Shown one piece after another: positions 57,722 through 64,000 of a stretch of DNA of 64,000 bases (the stretch's first letter is position 1; each line of letters starts with the position of its first letter). This DNA comes from Dryococelus australis. Its lineage: Eukaryota > Arthropoda > Insecta > Phasmatodea > Phasmatidae. The stretch lies in the NCBI GenBank assembly GCA_029891345.1, contig CM056993.1:228420765-228484764 (forward strand), written 5' to 3'. The notes below the pieces were generated by a model. It made no database searches and was not told the DNA's origin. It saw nothing but the letters and a program-made list of their open reading frames with translations. A program made the translations under genes and the position numbers.

Positions 57722-58132
57722 CAGGGTTGCCACCGTTTTTCCATTGGATAATTCCCTGACATCTCCCTGATTTCCAGACAAAAAAAAATACGTTTTTTCC
57801 CTGACCTTTTTCTAACATTTTTGTTTCAGTACTTTGCTTTATAACACACTTTTAAACGAAAATACTTCACTGATCTTACGAAATCAATCACTATATATAC
57901 TGCAAAGAAAAATGCCTAAGTATTTACTCCACAATCATTAAAACAATTTTATATGATAATGCAGCGGTGCGCGATTGATGAAATAACTGACAAATATATC
58001 ATGCATACCACAATTTCCTGACATTTAGCTAACTTGTTTGAAATTCCCTGACATTTCCCTGATTTCCCTGAGAGTTTTTAAATTCTCTGACATTCCCCTG
58101 TTTTCCAGGTTTTCCAGACCTGTGCTACCCTG
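57722..58132. mobile_element. MITE with CAGGGTNGC ends and ATCAC duplication
   Basis: 411 bp. The left end CAGGGTTGCCACCG matches the inverted right end CGGT... (right edge GTGCTACCCTG). Inside, CCCTGACAT and TTTCCAGG words repeat many times on both arms. Flanks show a direct ATCAC immediately before and after, fitting a target-site duplication. Non-autonomous, hAT-like or similar; superfamily uncertain. Confidence 0.7.
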
Positions 58133-59599
58133 ATCACGATTTTGTCAGATGTTAAATGTAGCCCTCAGTTTTACATGTGTTATGTCATGGTCTATGAAAA
58201 TAATAGTTATCATTACTTTTGGCTACTAGTGTTAATATAAAACTCCAGAATGCAATGTGTTCTTATTGCTGGTGCTTAAAATTATCGTAGGCCTATTGGA
58301 AAAATGTTTCTTAAAAGTAACAATTGCAATTGAAATTAAGTTTCTCTGATTAATGTGCTTTTCTAGCAAAGCGTCAAGTTTTTAAGTTGAATTTCATAGT
58401 TTAATTTTACAATGTTTTTGGTCTGGAACGCAAAGGGTTTACAATACTAATTTGCAGTATTATTTCAGTGGTTAATGTGAAAAATATTTTCCAACTATAT
58501 AAAGATTCAGAAATTTAAATAAATTGTTTAGTTGGAGGAAATTTCCTAAATTGGAATATATTTTATTACTATATGCTCTTTCTGTGGTTGTTCAAGAAGG
58601 GGATGTAGTGGTTTAGTGATAAGTGCACCAGCCAGTCCCACGACATTGCATCTGAATCTCGAACACACATGAACACAGTTCGAATACTGACATACGAGAA
58701 CTGTGGTGGATATTGTCGATGGTGGGTGTAGTATTACAGATAGCTCTGTTTCTCTTAAATAATACAATATCGGTTTGTCTTTACATGCTTCACTTGTTGT
58801 TCACAGGTTAAACTTACATTGTATCCGATTGATTCTAAACAACGTTTAGTTTCTTTGTGTCAAGATTTCACTAACCATTATATTTATTGTTCCAATGCCA
58901 TACTTTACAAGTTGGCTTTTGCATGAAATTATAATATACTATTTTTGAAGGCACTGAATTTACTCACACAATAAAAGATAGTAACCATGTTTATATGTAT
59001 ACATAATTTGATGACTTTCTATTGTTTCGGCACTGTGTGATTATGGCTGTTGAAATTTAAAGCGCAAAATTAAATGGAGACCATAATTATTCACAGAAAA
59101 GGTATTACATTTATGATTGAACTTCATTTCTTTTACAGGTTCTCACATTCCTTAATTTAATTTTTTTGCACTCGTATTAGAGATGAAAATAATTCTATGC
59201 AGAAACATTGTTAGGAGACGCGACACTTGAGTACTATAGCAACACAAAAGCAGAGGACTATGTTCAACGTTATAGCCCTCCCCCCATTTTCTCTCCTTCC
59301 ATCTGAACATCTGTTAACGAGGCAATGTTGCACTACTAGCACTTCATAGCCGTGTCTGCTGCGGTGGTCGACAGGGGCGAGCGGCAGATTCACTACACTG
59401 GCGCGCTGCCTGGGCATACTTAACTGATATTGAAGCCATACAGATGTTTTTTGGTGCTCCATTAATTTTAAAGTTTGTTCACGATAAAGTGAGCTCTTTT
59501 GAAATCAACCTTAGAAAAAGTCACTGCTCTACCTGCGTGTATTTTAACGGGCGCCCTGAGTGACATGTGTCCAATAAAGTTGGTAACGATGAATGGAAA
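58133..59599. other. No gene seen; weak tRNA-like piece near 58608
   Basis: TAGTGGTTTAGTGATAAGTG near 58608 resembles a SINE A box, with a poor B-box candidate (CATCTGAATCTCG) near 58650. Otherwise featureless. Confidence 0.4.
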
Positions 59600-60289
59600 C
59601 CCAGCAAACACAACCTGTCGGCAAAGTGTCGGCAAATTATCGGCCCGATACCTGTACTGTCGGCAACTGTCGTTTCAGCGCCAGAAGGTACCCATCTGGC
59701 AACAGCGTGATGTCTTTTTGAGACAGATTGCAAGCTGTTAAAAAAAATACAATGGCCCACTGTATTTTTAAGGATAACAGATGGATATCACAGAAAATAT
59801 GTCGGTATGATATCGCAGAGCAAAAACCACGCTGGCATCTTAAAAATTTTTCTGGGCCGAATACCATTCAGCATCTTTGTCTTTTCGGTAAGAAAACTGG
59901 CCATGATCTTATTTATTCTTGCTCGTAATGTTTTGGGGACAAGGCTTTTTATCAAAATTAAAATTAAAATATAATACCTTTTTGCTAACAAACTTATGGA
60001 AAGTGTTTTCAATAGGCGAGATGTTAGCATGTTTTTTCGGGATTATATATGTGTCAATTGGTAGCCCATGGCATTTATTGAATTTGAATTCTTTTTCATT
60101 GGTACAACCATCCGGCAGATATATTAAAAACTAACAAAAACTATTTGGTTTGCAAGCCTCTGAAGAAATAGTTTCTAAATAATCTGCATTTTAAAAGTAT
60201 TTGTCATATTGTAATTAAATTTGTTTTCTCCTTTATTTTACTTTGTGTCACGATATATATTAAATTACTGAAGAATACGAGCAACTTAC

Positions 60290-60360
60290 CCCTTGGTGTA
60301 TAGGTTGGCAAGCTGTAATTTTAACGCAAGGGTCTTTAGGTCGAGTCCCGCGCTCGGCAA
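60290..60360 (+). repeat. tRNA-like segment inside the CCCAGCAAA element
   Basis: A-box-like TTGGTGTATAGGTTGG and B-box-like TAGGTCGAGTCCCG, 50 bases apart. Arms do not pair into a standard cloverleaf by eye, so a tRNA pseudogene or SINE head is more likely than a working tRNA. Confidence 0.4.
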
Positions 60361-60499
60361 GTAAAACATTTTCATATCATAAAATGTGTTGATATGTCAA
60401 TGGAATTAATAATTGTAAAGAAGAAATTACTATTACTAAAATTTTTAATCAAAAAGATAATGTTTTTTTCATTGTTATATATAACTTATTTCTGGACAT

Positions 60500-60920
60500 C
60501 ATGCCGCAGCAGGACAGGTATTGTAACGACATCCAGCCGTTGCAGGTCCAGCATCGTAAAGACATCCAGCCATCCAGCCCTCGCAGGTCCGGCATCGTAA
60601 CAACACCCAGCCATCACAGGCTTGGCATCGTAGCAACATCCCGCTGCTGCAGGCCCAGAATAGTAAAACATCCAGCCATCGCAGGCTCAGCATCGTGGCA
60701 ACATCCAGCTGTCGCAGGCCTGGCTATCGTAACGACACCCAGTCGTCACAGGATCGGCATCGTAACGACATACAGCCATCGGAGGCCCGGCATTGCAACG
60801 ACATCCAGCCGTCGCAGGCCTAGCATCGTAACGACATCCAGCCAAGGCTGGCTAGGCATCGTAACGACATCTTGCCATCGCAGGCCCGGCATCGTAACAA
60901 CACCCAGCCTTTGCAGGGCC
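60500..60920. repeat. 33-bp minisatellite (GCATCGTAACGACATCCAGCC type)
   Basis: About twelve imperfect units built on GCATCGTAACGACATCC plus AGCCRTCGCAGGCCCG. Because 33 is a multiple of three, the array stays open on both strands (for example 60501-61022, +), giving a periodic 11-residue pattern. No evidence that it is translated. Confidence 0.9.
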
Positions 60921-61358
60921 AACACTGTCGGCCAACAGTTAGCCACCAGTCCATATTTCCATCGGGCCGCTTCCGGCATAAGACAGTGGGCCGGTATCGG
61001 ATGGCCAGAGTTTGTTGGCTAACTTTTACCGGCAAATTCTGGACAGTTTCCTCCATATTTGCTGGGAAGTGATTCCATATCTTAACATCGAATAAAAAGT
61101 TTTAGATAACCATTGCTGATCATTTAAATTATTTCTTTTGCTTTCTGTTTTTTATGCATGATCTAATTGGTAAAATATTAACGTTTCTAATCATTTGAGT
61201 GTTTCACTTGACCGACGCATTAATAAAGTGGTGAGACCCATGCCAATTTTAATATTACGTAATGTGGACGAATATACAATATGCATACAAGTAGATCTTA
61301 AGTAGAGCATTCAGAAGTGCTCATTTTACAATGAATAGCCTATATCACCAAAATGCTG

Positions 61359-61855
61359 CAGTACACTCTAAATCTGAATCAGGGAGAAGGTCATTGTTAC
61401 AATCAATTACCAGTACCTGGCTGATCCAACAGTCGCTTCAGTAAGTTTTAACTAATGAATCAGTGAAAACATGCCAGATTTACGTCGCGTATTGATTCAG
61501 TGACGTTTCCCACTGATTCATCAGTCACTTTTTTCAATGTTTTTTTAGTGGTTTGTTTTTTTGACTGATGGGTCGGTTAAACAGTGTATAGAAATGGCCG
61601 TTAAACAACGTTTAAAAATGCCCATTTAAGAATGTGTATCAATTTAAATATTTAATTAGCCACTGTATTCGGTCGTCAACTATTCACTCAGTGAAATTGT
61701 TTCCCGTTACTTCTTCAATAAGTGAAAGTTGTTCACTGAACCAATCAGTGGTTTCCGCTGATTTTTTAATTGAAGCCACTTGCACTGATTCGAGTGGTTA
61801 AATTTCACTGCGAATCAATGGTTTACCACTGATCCGAATTTCGAGTGTAGCACTG
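61359..61855. mobile_element. MITE with CAGTACACTC-type ends and CACTGATTCA repeats
   Basis: 497 bp. The left end CAGTACACTCTAAATCTG is mirrored by the right end CGAATTTCGAGTGTAGCACTG. Inside, the words CACTGATTC / GAATCAGTG alternate at least eight times in both orientations, so the whole element is self-complementary. No coding. Confidence 0.7.
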
Positions 61856-63089
61856 GGCTCAAAGTGAAGGCTTGACAAAAAGATGTAATCAAGGCGACAT
61901 CTTCCTGTTCAATTTCAGTTTCATTTTATGCCACTGCAGGGTAAATTTGTGTTGGGGAAATATTTTATATACTCTAGGAACAAACAATTACAATTGCACT
62001 TCACAGATATAAATGTAATATATCGTACAAAAATGTAAATACAGTACCATCATAAGTAAAAGTTCAATATTCGGCTGCACTACTAGGTTCCTAAACCCAG
62101 TTTCTCAGTGCTATTCGTTAAGTATTTTATTGTTCTTGATGTTACTTGTTTTCCAAACTGTTCCTGCATATTCGCGGATAATGCAGAAGACTTAACTTTT
62201 GTATCTTTCTTTATCGTCCTTGATCATCATCATAGAGGTTTCCCACAAGGCATCCATAATTTCATTTTCATTTTCTCTTGTCTCCATTTTGTAACTAGGT
62301 GCTATTAAGATTGCATATTACTATACTTTCGGAGGATCTCTTTCTGTTAAAATGTGTTTCCAGTTAATGAAGGTGTCACAAGTAGTACTGCTATTATAAG
62401 TTCGTTTTTGGGAATTTTGGTTAAATGCTTAGACAACTACTCACTAAATCGTATCCATTTACATCTCATTTCGTAGAGAATTGTAAGGGGAATCCAAGAA
62501 GTTACGGGTCATTGAAATTCGATTAATGATTCGCGAGATATGAGTGTTTTAATTACATAGTACATAAATTCAAAGTGAATAAATCCACTTGCTGTGTTGC
62601 CCTGTCGGCCAGATTTTGTGAGTGGCCTAAACTTAATCGTTTTATTAAAACATTCTATTCTCTAAATCACTAGATTACACAACTTTGTACAAGAATGTTC
62701 TGTAGCCAACTAGTCACACCATTCAACACGTTTGAAGTGCATTATGCAGCTTTATGCGGCAGAAATATTTAGTGAGTTAGTCTGTCCGTTGTTTCTCTAT
62801 TCAAAACCAAACCAAATTAATTTAAATCATAATTCAATAGGAATTGTTATCTTAATGTTCTCATCGGATCTGTTTTATACATTAGCACACTTCTAAATGA
62901 AAACAAATTAATTCCATTGATACTATGGTACTAAATACTTGCAATGATAAATCTATTATATATAATCAATAAACATATATAGTACGTCTACATCATGTAT
63001 GTTATACATGTAAGTATGATGTCCAATAAACAAGAACCTTTATATTGTCTGATAAACACAGTTTTTCGAGTTTGTAAACCCTGTGTCTA
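61856..63089. other. No gene seen
   Basis: AT-rich, chance frames only. Confidence 0.6.
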
Positions 63090-63416
63090 TAAAACGAATA
63101 TGGTCGCCGGCTTGCAGAAATAATCGGTGGGTCACGACCATGGCTACCATTCAAGGTTAAGAATATTAAAAATGGCCATTGTAGTTGAGTTGAGAGATTT
63201 GCGCGGCTCTTAACATCGAGTTCTTGAGAAAAGATGAGGGCGACATGAGGCGAGAATTGAGCATAATCGGAACGCAAGGGCGGGGGACTCGGGAGATCCC
63301 CGAGAAAACTAACTGGTACGATTCCCAGAAGCGAAAATCAAGTTACCCAGCCAGGGATTGAATCCAGTTCGTCTAGGTGAGAGGCGAGAAGTCTAACCGC
63401 TTAGCCCCCACGGCCA
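63090..63416 (-). repeat. tRNA-derived SINE, copy 2
   Basis: On the minus strand: A box GGCTAAGCGGTTAGA (about 63406-63392) and B box TGGATTCAATCCCTGG (about 63369-63354). Then a body with CTCGATGTTAAGAGCCGC (about 63222-63205) identical to the body of copy 1 at 47777. The tRNA head differs more than the body. Confidence 0.8.
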
Positions 63417-63565
63417 TTGTATAGAGGAATTGCTCGAACATGAGCTGTGGTCAATTAACTCTAGGATCAAAATTCCTGAATCTTGCATCAGAACTTATCA
63501 TGTATTTGTAGGATTCTGTGAATATTAGCTGGCCTTTGATACTCAAATTAAAAGTGTATAAATGG

Positions 63566-64000
63566 GACATAATAAAGAAGTACGAAATACAGTTCGAGGT
63601 ACAGTTCTTTAGCGTTTCCTCTTTACTGAGCTGGAAATGGAAAATGATACATTATGTTAGTTCAAGGCAGATAGAAAACATATATTGGGATTTTCCACTT
63701 CGAATTATAAATGTCGGTCTTGAATGACATAAGGAAGTACGAGATATAGTGTGAGATACAGTTTAATCATATTTACATATCAATGAACTAGAACTGCAAC
63801 TGTGAATATAATTTTAGTTCATGTAAAGCAGTGAACATGTCCTGGAATTATCTACCTTGAATCGAAAATGTCGGACTATAATAACATAAGGAAGTACGAG
63901 ATATAGTTCGAGAAACACTTCTTTAATTTTTCCTCTTCTGAGAACTGGAAATTAAATTGCACATTTTCTTAAAGTTCAGGGCAATTCGTGGACTTGAATT
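63566..64000. repeat. Tandem repeat, unit about 160 bp, cut by the window end
   Basis: GACATAAxxAAGTACGARATAYAGT begins units at 63566, 63726 and 63884. Units also share an AAATGTCGG block just before and a TTTCCTCTT/CTGG block after. The array continues to or past 64000. Confidence 0.75.

Larger units (their letters stand above)
59600..61066. mobile_element. Element with CCCAGCAAA inverted ends, containing a minisatellite
   Basis: 1.47 kb. The left end is CCCAGCAAACACAACCTG (59600) and the right end TATTTGCTGGG (to 61066), inverted. Both arms are rich in TGTCGGC / GGCCGA words and the centre holds the 33-bp minisatellite. No transposase frame. A non-autonomous transposon is the likeliest reading; TSD unclear. 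Confidence 0.6.

Noticed and set aside
60290..60360. Functional tRNA gene
   Set aside because: Box-like motifs are present but a clean cloverleaf cannot be drawn.
60501..61022. 173-residue repetitive frame as a real repeat protein
   Set aside because: It is open only because the 33-bp minisatellite keeps frame; frames are open on both strands.

Overview
The window looks like repeat-dense, AT-rich, non-coding animal nuclear DNA, most likely from an arthropod. It carries TTAGG-like low-complexity sequence, gypsy, Tc1-like, R1-type LINE and Polinton fragments, and tRNA-headed SINEs, but no bacterial-style operons and no convincing intact host exons. The species cannot be fixed from the sequence. 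Nearly everything recognisable is a mobile element or an integrated virus-like element, and nearly every coding region is broken.

Layout. 1-12 kb: two decayed gypsy-type retrotransposon copies in opposite orientation (about 780-2857 on + and 7219-11900 on -). The first lies inside a large diverged inverted repeat (1-390 / 5240-5615). 12.6-20.5 kb: 'element A', a heavily decayed Polinton/adintovirus-like element with integrase, packaging ATPase, penton-like protein, protein-primed DNA polymerase B, a zinc-finger ORF and a small ORF 'Y'. 20.5-22.9 kb: the 3' part of an R1-like LINE directly abutting a Tc1-like transposon with unusually long inverted repeats. 23.1-24.95 kb: a diverged satellite of about 290 bp. 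26.8-27.0 kb: three copies of a 64-bp repeat. 28.3-28.8 kb: palindrome-rich repeat. 29.5-30.0 kb: DDE transposase remnant.

30875-44171: 'element B', the centrepiece. It is a structurally complete 13.3-kb Polinton/adintovirus-like element bounded by terminal inverted repeats of about 320 bp. Its order is: zinc-finger ORF, PolB, a captured matrix metalloproteinase (MMP), major capsid protein (-), integrase with zinc ribbon (-), DUF8207/phospholipase A2 protein, pX-like core protein, adenain-type protease, unknown ORF X, FtsK/HerA packaging ATPase (-), penton-like protein, ORF Y (-). These genes form a replication module (PolB), an integration module (integrase) and a virion module (MCP, penton, protease, ATPase, PLA2, pX). 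Most are broken by nonsense codons and frameshifts. The MMP catalytic part and the ATPase have long open frames but have each lost a key active-site residue.

44-64 kb: no genes recognised. It holds a second, inverted tract of the 290-bp satellite (50.5-51.5 kb), a satellite of about 145 bp (53.8-54.5 kb), a 160-bp repeat at the window end, two copies of one tRNA-derived SINE, and three miniature inverted-repeat elements, one of which contains a 33-bp minisatellite and a tRNA-like segment.

All family assignments rest on motif recognition by eye; no database search was possible.
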